DNA from: an uncultured Actinomycetes bacterium
GTDB taxonomy: Bacteria > Actinomycetota > Acidimicrobiia > IMCC26256 > PALSA-555
Length of the DNA stretch: 18,414 bases
Assembly (NCBI GenBank): GCA_937927875.1
Contig: CALEYV010000076.1
Coordinates: 1 to 18,414 of the forward strand
Direction: 5' to 3'
Positions 6,434-13,535 of this stretch are shown here, in pieces. A program made the position numbers and the translations under genes. Under the pieces are notes generated by a model, which was not told where the DNA came from, did no database searches, and was given only the letters and a program-made list of their open reading frames with translations. Numbering within the stretch: the stretch's first letter is position 1; the number at the start of each line of letters is the position of its first letter.

Positions 6434-7257
6434 TCGTCGGCGCGCGCCGCGGCCCACATGGCCTCGAGCGGCGCCGGCTGCCTCGTGAACAGCGTGAACG
6501 AGCGGGCCGCCTGGTGCACGAGCATCCCGAGCCCGTTCAGCGGTCGGGCGCCTCGCTCCCGCGCGGCGGTGAGCAGCGGCGTCTCGGGCGGCGAGTAGAC
6601 GGCGTCGACCACGACCTGGCCCGCGTGCAGCGCCGAGGGGTCGAACGGCGGCGGCTCGCCCCGCATGCCGAGCGGCGTCGCGTTGACCACCACGTCGCTC
6701 GTCGGGAGCTCGGTCGCCACCTGGTCGAGCGCCACCGCCCGCGCTCCGGGCGCCAACGCCGCGGCTTCGGCCGCGACGTCGGGGCGTCGCGCCGCGACCA
6801 CCACGCGCGCGCCGGCCGTCCCGAGCGAATGCACCAGGGCCCGCGCCGCGCCACCCGCGCCGACGACGAGCACCGACCGACCCTCCAGCGGGACGTCCGC
6901 CTCCCGAGCCGCGTCGAGGAAGCCGTCCCCGTCGGTGGACGAGCCGACGAGGCAGCCCGGCCTGGTCACCACCGTGTTGACGACGCCGAGCGCGGCCGCG
7001 CTGGCCTCCAGCCGGCTGCACGCCCGTGCCGCCTCCGCCTTGTGCGGCATCGTCACGTTGCAACCCGCGGCGCCGAGCGCGGCCAGCCCGGCCAGCGCGT
7101 CTCGCACCGAGCCGACCGCGACCGGGAACGCGACGTACACCCAGTCGAGGCCCAGCGCCTGGTAGGCGGCGTTGTGGATGGCCGGCGACCGCGAGTGAGC
7201 GACCGGCTCGCCGATGATCCCGGTGACGGTGGTGTGCCCGCTGAGGGGCACCGTCAC
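6430..7257 (-). CDS. aroE: Shikimate 5-dehydrogenase
   Basis: A 275-residue NADP-dependent enzyme reducing 3-dehydroshikimate to shikimate, the fourth step of the shikimate pathway. N-terminal substrate domain: SRSPAIHN (Ser22 and Ser24 contact shikimate), CNVTMPHK with catalytic Lys73, and VVNTVV. STDGDGF carries the catalytic Asp109; the usual Asn before Thr-Asp is Ser here. Rossmann domain: VLVVGAGGAARA (129-140) and later NATPLGM, with GLGMLVHQA near the C-terminus. The GTG start overlaps the mltG stop (GTGA) and also has GGAAGGG at 7264-7270 with a 6-nt spacer. It is separated from the other aro genes by the prepilin peptidase and the 280-nt gap. Confidence 0.95.
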   Translation of the reverse strand: MTVPLSGHTTVTGIIGEPVAHSRSPAIHNAAYQALGLDWVYVAFPVAVGSVRDALAGLAALGAAGCNVTMPHKAEAARACSRLEASAAALGVVNTVVTRPGCLVGSSTDGDGFLDAAREADVPLEGRSVLVVGAGGAARALVHSLGTAGARVVVAARRPDVAAEAAALAPGARAVALDQVATELPTSDVVVNATPLGMRGEPPPFDPSALHAGQVVVDAVYSPPETPLLTAARERGARPLNGLGMLVHQAARSFTLFTRQPAPLEAMWAAARADE

Positions 7258-8429
7258 AAAAGGCCCTTCCGGTGGGCGAGGGCGATGTTGCGGTCCTGAT
7301 CCCTGAGCGTCGTCGCGAAGGCGAGCTTCCCGGTCGAGTCCGAGATCACGTAGTAGAGGTACGGCACGTTCGCCGGCTGCAGGGCGGCCTGCAGCGCCGC
7401 CGCGGTGACGCTGGCGATCGGCGTCGGCGGCAGCCCCGCCACCTTGTAGGTGTTGTACGGCGAGTTCAGCCGCTTGTCGGCGTTGGTCGGCACCGGCGGG
7501 CAGCCGCCCTTCACGTAGCAGAGCGTGGCGTCGATCTGCAGCGGCATGTGGTCCTTGATCCGGTTGTAGATGACGGCCGCCACCAGCGGCGCGTCGCTGG
7601 GCAGCTTCGCCTCCTGCTGCACCATCGACGCGACGATCACCGTGTTGTACGGCGTGGTCGCGGAGGCGCCGCCGAGGCCGACCTGGTCGCCGATGGCGTC
7701 GAAGCGGTTCACGAGCCGACGCAGGATCGACTGGTCGCTCTCGGTGGGCAGCACGAAGTACGTGTCCGGGTAGAGCATGCCCTCGGGGCTGTTGACCCCG
7801 GTCGGCTGGTACTTCGAGCGGATGGTGCCCCCGTTGGCGAGCGCGACGAACGACGCCTTCGTGTGGCCGGGCAGCGTCGCGATGACGTCGCCGATCTGCG
7901 ACACCGTGAGGCCGGGACGGAGGAGGAGCTGCAGCTGTCCGGACGGCGCGGTCTTCGGCGTCGGCTTCGACGGCCCGCTGCCGGAGAGGATGTCGGGCGC
8001 CAGCGTGACGAGCGCGACGAGCAGGATCGGGATGGTCAGCGCGCCGAGCACCAGCCCGACGAGGACGGTGCGACGCGCCGCCTGGTCGCCGCCGCCGTTG
8101 CCGCCGCGTCCGCCGCCGCCGCCGCGACCACCACCGCGACCGTTGCCACCGCCGCCGCCGCGGCCGACGTCGACGACCGGCGTCGGCTCGGTGGGCGCTT
8201 CGGCCCAGGCCGGCAGCGGCGGCGCGTCGGTCTTGGTGGCCGTCGGCGCAGCCGCCTTCGCGGCGCGCCCGGCCCGCCGGGCGCCGGTCTGGCGCGCGTT
8301 CTCGCGCGCCTCGCGCCGCTCCCGGCGGGTCCCGCCCCCGGCCCCGCCCCGGGTGGCCCCAGCCGCCATCGCCTGATTGCGGTAGGCGCTGGCCGGGAGC
8401 CAGTCGCCGCCGCCCGGTTGCTCGGTCAC
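7254..8429 (-). CDS. mltG: MltG (YceG-like) endolytic peptidoglycan transglycosylase
   Basis: A 391-residue membrane enzyme thought to cleave nascent glycan strands and terminate peptidoglycan polymerisation outside the membrane. Order: a long cytoplasmic N-terminal tail (1-120) rich in Arg/Ala and then Gly/Arg, one transmembrane helix (about 121-145), then the extracytoplasmic YceG domain. The latter shows SPEGMLYPDTYFV (214-226), VASMVQQEAKL with catalytic Glu273, VIYNRI, LQIDATLCY, SPYNTYKVAGLPPTPI and YLYYVIS. Two cysteines (304 and 310) flank KGG in the active domain and may form a disulfide. The GTG start overlaps the ruvX stop (GTGA), with no Shine-Dalgarno sequence but TAGAGT 7 nt upstream. 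An ATG at codon 21 is an alternative. Confidence 0.95.
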   Translation of the reverse strand: MTEQPGGGDWLPASAYRNQAMAAGATRGGAGGGTRRERREARENARQTGARRAGRAAKAAAPTATKTDAPPLPAWAEAPTEPTPVVDVGRGGGGGNGRGGGRGGGGGRGGNGGGDQAARRTVLVGLVLGALTIPILLVALVTLAPDILSGSGPSKPTPKTAPSGQLQLLLRPGLTVSQIGDVIATLPGHTKASFVALANGGTIRSKYQPTGVNSPEGMLYPDTYFVLPTESDQSILRRLVNRFDAIGDQVGLGGASATTPYNTVIVASMVQQEAKLPSDAPLVAAVIYNRIKDHMPLQIDATLCYVKGGCPPVPTNADKRLNSPYNTYKVAGLPPTPIASVTAAALQAALQPANVPYLYYVISDSTGKLAFATTLRDQDRNIALAHRKGLL

Positions 8430-8857
8430 CGACGAGACTCTAGGTAGGACTGGAGGATGATCGCTGCCGCAGCGGCGTCCACGCCGGCGGCCCGGCGCCG
8501 GCGGCGCGGCCGGCCGGGCGAGCTTGCCGCGAGAGCCCGGGTGGCGGAGACGGTGGAGAACCGCTCGTCGTGGAGCTCGATGGGCAGGTCGGGCCCCGCG
8601 ACGGCCTCGAGGGCGGCCACCTCGGCCCGGGCGGCCCGGGCCGCCGGGCCGTCCTTCCCGGACAGCGATCGGGGCAGGCCGACGACGATCCGCTCCGCCC
8701 CCACCTCGCGGGCCGCGGCCACGATCGCCCGTCGGTCGGCGTCCTCGTCGCCGCTGCGCTCGAGGACGCCGTGGGGGCCGGCCAGGGTCCCGGTCGGGTC
8801 GGAGACCGCGAGCCCGACCCGGCGGGTGCCGAGGTCGACGCCGAGGATCCGCCCCAC
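8426..8857 (-). CDS. ruvX: Putative pre-16S rRNA nuclease / RuvX (YqgF) RNase H-like protein
   Basis: A 143-residue RNase H-fold nuclease. Family knowledge links YqgF to 5' maturation of 16S rRNA and RuvX to Holliday-junction resolution; which applies here cannot be decided. The fold signatures are RILGVDLGTRRVGLAVSD with Asp8, IVVGLPRSLSG, LHDERFSTVSA with Glu98, and the C-terminal Asp127 before AAAAAIILQSYLE. A basic stretch of seven arginines (residues 116-122, interrupted by Pro) precedes the last helix. The GTG at 8857 lies 8 nt after the alaS stop. The last codons use unusual AT-ending triplets (CTA, TCT, CGT), which coincide with a possible mltG promoter element. The alaS-ruvX-mltG order is conserved in Actinobacteria. 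Confidence 0.93.
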   Translation of the reverse strand: MGRILGVDLGTRRVGLAVSDPTGTLAGPHGVLERSGDEDADRRAIVAAAREVGAERIVVGLPRSLSGKDGPAARAARAEVAALEAVAGPDLPIELHDERFSTVSATRALAASSPGRPRRRRRAAGVDAAAAAIILQSYLESRR

Positions 8858-8865
8858 GCGCTGGC

Positions 8866-11493
8866 TCAGGCCCCCGCCGTGCCCAGGGCCTCCTTGGCCC
8901 TTCGCACGAGCACGTTGCGCGCCTCGTCGAGCGCGCCGGTCTGCTTGCCACCACCCGTCGCGACGTCGGGGGCCTTCCCGGTGCCGCCGCCAAGGGCGCT
9001 CGCGGCTGGGCTCGCGATGTCGCCGGCCGCGACACCCTGCTCGACGAGGTCGCGGCTGACCGCGACCACCACCGCCGCGCTCGAGCCGTCGGGGCTCGCA
9101 CCGAGCAGGCCGACGATCCCGCTCCCGAGCACGTCGCGGGTCGCGATCGCGAGCTGGCGGAGCTCGTCGGAGCTGCGGCCATCGAGCCGCTCGACGACGA
9201 CGCGGTCGACCGCGCCCCCGGCGAGCTTCGCCGCCTCCCCGGCCGCGTCGCGGGACCGCTGGGCGGCCAGCTCGGCCTGGAGCGCCTTGATCTCGTCGCG
9301 TAGCCGCTCGACGCGGGCCGGGACCTCGTCGGGCTTCACGCGCAGCGCCTCGGCGGCCGCCCGCAGGGTGTGCTCCTCGTCCTGGATCCGGGCCAGCGCG
9401 TCCTGCCCGGTGACCGCCTCGATCCGACGGATGTTGGCGCCGATGGAGCTCTCGCTCGTGATCTTGATCGGGCCGATGAACCCGAGGGCGTGCACATGGG
9501 TGCCGCCGCACAGCTCCACCGAGTGCTCGCCCGCCTCGAGGACCCGCACCAGGTCGCCGTACTTCTCGCCGAAGAAGGCGATCGCGCCGAGCGCCTCGGC
9601 GTGCTCCTTGGTGGTCTCGTAGTGGCGCACCGGCGCGTCGGTGATGATCTCGGCGTTGGCCAGCGCCTCGACCCGCTCGAGCTCGTCGGGGGTCACGGCC
9701 CGGTCGTGGCTGAAGTCGAAGCGCAGCCGGTCGGGCGCCACGAGCGAGCCGGCCTGCTTCACGTGCCAGCCGAGCACCTCGCGCAGGGCCCAGTGCAGGA
9801 CGTGGGTGGCGGTGTGGTTGCGGCGGATCCGGTCGCGACGCTCGACGTCGATGCGGGCGGTGAGCACGTCGCCGGCCGCGATCTCCCCTTCCTCCACCTG
9901 CCCGTGGTGCACCACGAGGCCGGGCAGCCGGTACGTGGTGTCGAGCACGCGCACCCGCCCCCCGGGCGCGAGCAGCGTCCCGGTGTCGCCGACCTGGCCG
10001 CCTGCCTCGGCGTAGAAGGGCGTGCGGTCGAGCACCACGTCGACCGGGCCCTCGGTGACGCGGTCGGCCCGCTGCCCGTTGGTGACGAGCGCCTGCACGA
10101 GCGCGTCCTTGGTCTCGGTCTCGACCCGGCCCGTGAACTCGGTCGGGCCGGCCGCCTCGAGCACCTCGCGGTAGGTGGCGGCGTCGTCGGTCTCGCCGCC
10201 GCCGGCCCGCCGGGCCGCCGCCGCCCGCTCCCGCTGCTCCTGCATGCGGGCCTCGAACCCGGCGCCGTCGACCGACCGGCCCCGCTCGGCCGCGATCTCG
10301 CGCGTGAGGTCGATCGGGAAGCCCAGCGTGTCGTGGAGGAAGAACGCGTCGTCGCCGCCCAGGTCCCCCTTGCCGAGCAGGTCGTCGAGCACGTCGAGGC
10401 CTCGCTCGAGGGTCTGGCCGAACCGCTCCTCTTCGCGGCGCACCGTGCGCCGGACGAGCTCGTGCTGGCTCACGATCTCGGGGTAGGCGTCGCCCATGAC
10501 GCCGATGGTGGCGTCGACGAGCGCGGGGGTCACGACGTCGCGGGCGCCCAGCCGGTAGGCGTGGCGGACCGCCCGCCGGATGATGCGTCGCAGCACGTAG
10601 CCCCGCTCCTCGTTCGACGGGACGACGCCGTCGGCGACGAGGAACGTCATGGTGCGGGCGTGCTCGGCGAGGATGCGCAGCGAGACGTCGAGCTCGGCGT
10701 CGGTCCGGTAGCGGACGCCGGTCTCCCGCTCCGCGGTCTGCACCAGCGGCGCGAAGACGTCGATGTCGAAGATCGAGTCGACGCCCTGCAGCGCCATGAG
10801 ATTGCGCTCGAGGCCGGCGCCGGTGTCGATGCACGGGCGCGGCAGCGGGACCTGGCCGTCCACCCGCTGGTCGAACTGCATGAACACCAGGTTCCAGAGC
10901 TCGGTGTAGCGGTCCTGGTTGTTCTGCGGGCCGCCGTCGGGCCCGAACGCGTCGCCGAGGTCCCAGAACAGCTCGGACGAGGGGCCGCACGGGCCGGTGT
11001 CGCCCATTCGCCAGAAGTTGTCCTCGTCGAGCCGCTGGATGCGCGCCGCGGGGAGCCCGACCTCCTGGCGCCAGATCCGCTCGGCCTCGTCGTCGGAGAC
11101 GTGCACCGTCACCCAGAGCCGCTCGGGGTCGAGGTCGAGCACCTCGGTGAGGAACTCCCAGGCCCAGGGGATCGCCTCGGCCTTGAAATAGTCACCGAAG
11201 CTGAAGTTCCCGAGCATCTCGAAGAAGCTGAAGTGCCGGTTCGTGCGGCCGATGTCGTCGAGGTCGTTGTGCTTGCCCCCGGCCCGGACGCACTTCTGGA
11301 TCGACGCCGCCCGGGGCCACGGCGGCGGCTCGTCGCCGACGAAGTAGGGCTTGAACGGCACCATGCCCGCCACCGTGAAGAGCACGGTCGGGTCGTGCGG
11401 GATCAGGCGCGCCGACGGCACCACCGTGTGGTCGCGGGCCGCGAAGAAGTCGAGGAACGCGGTCCGCAACTCGCTCGCGGTTCGGGGTGGCAC
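8866..11493 (-). CDS. alaS: Alanyl-tRNA synthetase
   Basis: An 875-residue, full-length class II enzyme charging tRNA-Ala. The catalytic core includes the motif 2 region from SIQKCVRAGGKHNDLDDIG to FFEMLGNFSFGDYFK and GDTGPCGPSSELFWDLG. TGAGLERNLMALQGV is near the end of the core. The editing domain, which removes mischarged Ser and Gly, has complete zinc ligands His560-x3-His564 (NHTATHVLH) and Cys662-x3-His666 (LCGGTH). The C-terminal C-Ala domain follows a coiled region (about 700-745) and ends with a Gly-rich SALGGGTGKAPDVATGGG. The GTG start (11493) has no Shine-Dalgarno sequence; TAACCT lies exactly 6 nt upstream, so a leaderless mRNA is possible. The gap to the upstream small gene is 9 nt. 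Confidence 0.98.
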   Translation of the reverse strand: MPPRTASELRTAFLDFFAARDHTVVPSARLIPHDPTVLFTVAGMVPFKPYFVGDEPPPWPRAASIQKCVRAGGKHNDLDDIGRTNRHFSFFEMLGNFSFGDYFKAEAIPWAWEFLTEVLDLDPERLWVTVHVSDDEAERIWRQEVGLPAARIQRLDEDNFWRMGDTGPCGPSSELFWDLGDAFGPDGGPQNNQDRYTELWNLVFMQFDQRVDGQVPLPRPCIDTGAGLERNLMALQGVDSIFDIDVFAPLVQTAERETGVRYRTDAELDVSLRILAEHARTMTFLVADGVVPSNEERGYVLRRIIRRAVRHAYRLGARDVVTPALVDATIGVMGDAYPEIVSQHELVRRTVRREEERFGQTLERGLDVLDDLLGKGDLGGDDAFFLHDTLGFPIDLTREIAAERGRSVDGAGFEARMQEQRERAAAARRAGGGETDDAATYREVLEAAGPTEFTGRVETETKDALVQALVTNGQRADRVTEGPVDVVLDRTPFYAEAGGQVGDTGTLLAPGGRVRVLDTTYRLPGLVVHHGQVEEGEIAAGDVLTARIDVERRDRIRRNHTATHVLHWALREVLGWHVKQAGSLVAPDRLRFDFSHDRAVTPDELERVEALANAEIITDAPVRHYETTKEHAEALGAIAFFGEKYGDLVRVLEAGEHSVELCGGTHVHALGFIGPIKITSESSIGANIRRIEAVTGQDALARIQDEEHTLRAAAEALRVKPDEVPARVERLRDEIKALQAELAAQRSRDAAGEAAKLAGGAVDRVVVERLDGRSSDELRQLAIATRDVLGSGIVGLLGASPDGSSAAVVVAVSRDLVEQGVAAGDIASPAASALGGGTGKAPDVATGGGKQTGALDEARNVLVRRAKEALGTAGA

Positions 11494-11505
11494 GCGCCCA
11501 GGTTA
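11494..11505 (-). promoter_or_regulatory. Possible -10 element for a leaderless alaS transcript
   Basis: TAACCT (11500-11505, including the TAA stop of the upstream gene) is followed by six bases and then the alaS GTG. TANNNT 6-7 nt before a start codon that lacks a Shine-Dalgarno sequence is the layout of actinobacterial leaderless promoters. No -35 was identified. Confidence 0.35.
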
Positions 11506-11736
11506 CTGCCCGGGATCGTCCGTTCCTCGCTGCTCATGCGGGGCCGCGAGCACGCGACGCAGTCGCGCCTCGCGCGCCTGCATCTCGCGGCGCCCTTCGG
11601 TGACCGCGCCGGCGACGTCGCGCCGCACCCGGTCCGCGAGCCGCGCCGGCGGCGTCCCCGCGGCGCGCCGGACCTGCGACGCGGCCGCGACGCCGAGCCC
11701 GAAGCCGGCCGCGAGCCAGAACCCGCGCCGGATCAC
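11503..11736 (-). CDS. Small hypothetical protein, DUF6167-like by position and form
   Basis: A 77-residue protein with a short N-terminal hydrophobic segment (IRRGFWLAAGFGLGVAAAS, about residues 2-20), followed by a basic helical region (RRAAGTPPARLADRVRRD) and an amphipathic, charged helix up to the tail. The opening RRxFW plus Gly-rich hydrophobic stretch resembles the Streptomyces protein encoded directly upstream of alaS, annotated as DUF6167. I infer homology from memory and position, not alignment. The GTG start overlaps the stop of the preceding gene (GTGA) and has GGAGG at 11743-11747 with a 6-nt spacer. Its function is unknown. A membrane-anchored or membrane-associated helical protein acting with its upstream partner is plausible. 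Confidence 0.75.
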   Translation of the reverse strand: MIRRGFWLAAGFGLGVAAASQVRRAAGTPPARLADRVRRDVAGAVTEGRREMQAREARLRRVLAAPHEQRGTDDPGQ

Positions 11737-12071
11737 CGCCGACCTCCGGCCGGGCGGGCCAGCCGGGCCATCGCCCGGCGGGCCCCGACGCCGAACGCGA
11801 CCGCCTTGACCAGCGGACCGGTCACCGGCTCCAGCACGACCCGGGGCGCGGGATCGTCCTCGCCGCTGGCGCGCCGCGCCAGCGCGGCGGCGTCGCGCGC
11901 GGTGTCGAGCGCCCGCGCGCTGGACGCCTCGACCGCGTCCAGCCGGCGCTCAAGGTCGTGCACCGTCGCGTCCGCGCCCGCGAGGCGACGGGTGGCTCGG
12001 AACCAGGCGCCGCCGACGAGCATCAGCCCGGCCGCGAGCAGCCCGACCACGACCCACGCCAGCGTCGTCAT
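11733..12071 (-). CDS. Small single-pass membrane protein with coiled coil (DUF948 position)
   Basis: A 112-residue protein: an N-terminal transmembrane helix (LAWVVVGLLAAGLMLVGGAW, about residues 4-23), then a helical and probably coiled-coil stretch (about 30-68) with ATVHDLERRLDAVEASSARA, then a Pro-containing linker and a basic hydrophobic C-terminus. It occupies the position of the DUF948-type protein between rarA and alaS in Streptomyces, but I cannot claim family membership from sequence alone. The ATG overlaps the rarA stop as ATGA and follows GGAGG (12079-12083) with a 7-nt spacer, a strong start. Together with the next gene it forms a tightly overlapped pair of uncharacterised membrane-associated proteins. 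Confidence 0.8.
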   Translation of the reverse strand: MTTLAWVVVGLLAAGLMLVGGAWFRATRRLAGADATVHDLERRLDAVEASSARALDTARDAAALARRASGEDDPAPRVVLEPVTGPLVKAVAFGVGARRAMARLARPAGGRR

Positions 12072-13402
12072 GACCCTTCCTCCTCGCGCGCCGGCGGCTC
12101 GTCGGGGCCGCGCCGCTGGTCGACGTCCTCGCCGTGGCCGCTGGGCGTGTAGTAGCGGTGCGCGGCGGCCTCCGGCGGTCGGTACTCCTGGTCGACCCAC
12201 CCGCCCGGTTCGGCGTGCGGGTACTGGTAGCCGTCGCCGTGCCCGAGCCGGGCCGCGCCAGGGTACGACGCGTCCCGGAGGTGCATCGGGACCCGGGGCG
12301 GCGCGCCCTCCTGGATGTCGGCTCGGGCCGCCGACAGCGCGGTCAGCACCGAGTTCGACTTGGGCGCCCTGGCCAGGTACAGGACGGCCTGGGCGAGGTT
12401 CAGCTGCGCCTCGGGCAGCCCGACGAACTCGACCGCCCGGGCCGCGGCGTCGGCGAGCAGCAGCCCGCGCGGGTCGGCGAGCCCCACGTCTTCGGAGGCG
12501 AGGATCACGAGCCGCCGCGCGATCAGGCGCGCATCCTCCCCCGCCTCGAGCATGTGCGCGAGCCAGTAGAGGCCGGCATCGGGGTCCGAGCCCCGGATGC
12601 TCTTGATGAACGCGGAGAGGACGTCGTAGTGCTCGTCGTCCCCGTACCGGAGCGCCCGCAGGGCCATGGCCGCCTCGGTGTCGGCGAGCGTCACCCGGTC
12701 CCGGCCGTCCTCGGCCGCGAGGGCGGCCGCGACGTCGAGGGACGTCAGCACGTGGCGGGCGTCGCCGTCGGCGTGGGTCACGAGGTGCTCGAGCGCGTCG
12801 TCGTCGATGGTGACGCTCGGCTCGCCCTCACCGCCGGCGAGGCCCCGCGGGTCGTGCAGGGCGCGGTCCACCAGCTGGCGGAGCGCGTCGGGCCCGAGGG
12901 GCTCGAGCCGGAACAGCGTGGACCGCGAGAGCAGCGGGCCGGTGAGCGAGAAGAAGGGGTTCTCGGTGGTTGCGCCGATGAGCACGACGAGCCCGTCCTC
13001 GACGTGGGGCAGCAGGGCGTCCTGCTGGGTCTTGCTGAAGCGGTGGACCTCGTCGAGGAAGAGGATCGTGCCCTGGCCTCGCTCGCCGAGTCGCTCCCGG
13101 GCCCGCGCCGCCACCTCCCGGACCTCCTTCACCCCCGCGTTCACCGCGGAGAGGGGCTCGAACGCGGCCTTCGTCGCGCCCGCAACGGTCCGGGCGATCG
13201 TCGTCTTCCCCGTGCCCGGCGGCCCCCACAGCACGACCGACGACAGCCGGTCGCTCTCGATGAGGGTCCGGAGCGGCTTGCCGGGACCGAGCAGCTGGTC
13301 CTGCCCCACCACCTCGTCGAGGGTGCGGGGTCGCAGCCGCGCCGCCAGCGGCGCGCGGCGGGCGAGTCGCTCACCTACCGCGGCGCTGAACAGGTCGGTC
13401 AC
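12068..13402 (-). CDS. rarA: RarA/MgsA-type replication-associated recombination ATPase
   Basis: A 444-residue AAA+ clamp-loader-like ATPase of the RarA/MgsA/Wrnip1 family, linked to stalled replication forks and single-strand gaps. N-terminus: DLFSAAVGERLARRAPLAAR, then LRPRTLDEVVGQDQLLG. Walker A GPPGTGKT (60-67, Lys66), Walker B ILFLDE (113-118), sensor 1 GATTENPFFS (143-152) and the arginine finger Arg160 in LLSRSTLFRL. The C-terminal MgsA domain contains GDDEHYDVLSAFIKSIRGSD, ARRLVILASEDVGLADP and VPMHLRDASYPGA. The tail beyond about residue 400 is acidic and probably flexible. The GTG start has no Shine-Dalgarno sequence but TACCAT exactly 6 nt upstream. A 133-nt gap separates it from aspS, so it may start a transcription unit. 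Confidence 0.96.
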   Translation of the reverse strand: MTDLFSAAVGERLARRAPLAARLRPRTLDEVVGQDQLLGPGKPLRTLIESDRLSSVVLWGPPGTGKTTIARTVAGATKAAFEPLSAVNAGVKEVREVAARARERLGERGQGTILFLDEVHRFSKTQQDALLPHVEDGLVVLIGATTENPFFSLTGPLLSRSTLFRLEPLGPDALRQLVDRALHDPRGLAGGEGEPSVTIDDDALEHLVTHADGDARHVLTSLDVAAALAAEDGRDRVTLADTEAAMALRALRYGDDEHYDVLSAFIKSIRGSDPDAGLYWLAHMLEAGEDARLIARRLVILASEDVGLADPRGLLLADAAARAVEFVGLPEAQLNLAQAVLYLARAPKSNSVLTALSAARADIQEGAPPRVPMHLRDASYPGAARLGHGDGYQYPHAEPGGWVDQEYRPPEAAAHRYYTPSGHGEDVDQRRGPDEPPAREEEGS

Positions 13403-13414
13403 GCGCCGATGGTA
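13403..13414 (-). promoter_or_regulatory. Possible -10 element for a leaderless rarA transcript
   Basis: TACCAT (13409-13414) is followed by CGGCGC and the rarA GTG. It fits TANNNT and leaves 6 nt to the start codon, which has no Shine-Dalgarno sequence. It lies at the end of a 133-nt intergenic region. No clear -35 hexamer is visible. Confidence 0.4.
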
Positions 13415-13447
13415 CGGCTCGCCCGCGCGGCCGGGTCGTTACCGCCA

Positions 13448-13487
13448 GCTGACGAAGGCCGCTCGGGTGGGAGTCAGCGGGTCAGCG
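13448..13487 (-). repeat. Direct and inverted GCTGAC repeats between aspS and rarA
   Basis: The intergenic region carries CGCTGACCCGCTGAC on the minus strand, two tandem copies of GCTGAC (13481-13486 and 13473-13478), and one inverted copy GTCAGC at 13448-13453, 19 nt further on. They lie 34-85 nt upstream of the candidate rarA -10. They could be regulator half-sites or one weak stem. The copies are short, so chance cannot be excluded. Confidence 0.35.
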
Positions 13488-13535
13488 ATGGCGTCGCGCT
13501 CCACGACCGAAGTTGTCCCGCTCGGCGGGGCAGGC

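Noticed and set aside
9370..12606. Plus-strand open frame of about 1078 codons opposite alaS and rarA
   Set aside because: It is antisense to alaS, both small genes and rarA, which have complete family motifs. Its translation is low-complexity and rich in Val, Glu, Arg, Gly and Pro, typical of the mirror frame of GC-rich genes.
13439..13504. 21-codon GTG-to-TAA minus-strand frame in the aspS-rarA gap (GTG at 13502-13504)
   Set aside because: Third positions are GC-rich, but it has no Shine-Dalgarno sequence, no recognisable motif and a length easily reached by chance in GC-rich DNA. Kept only as a possible leader peptide to look for in ribosome profiling.
13517..13529. CCCGC-CGA-GCGGG hairpin just after the aspS stop as a terminator
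   Set aside because: The stem is only 5 bp with a 3-nt loop and is followed by ACAACTTCGG, not a T-rich run. It is too weak to call in this base composition.
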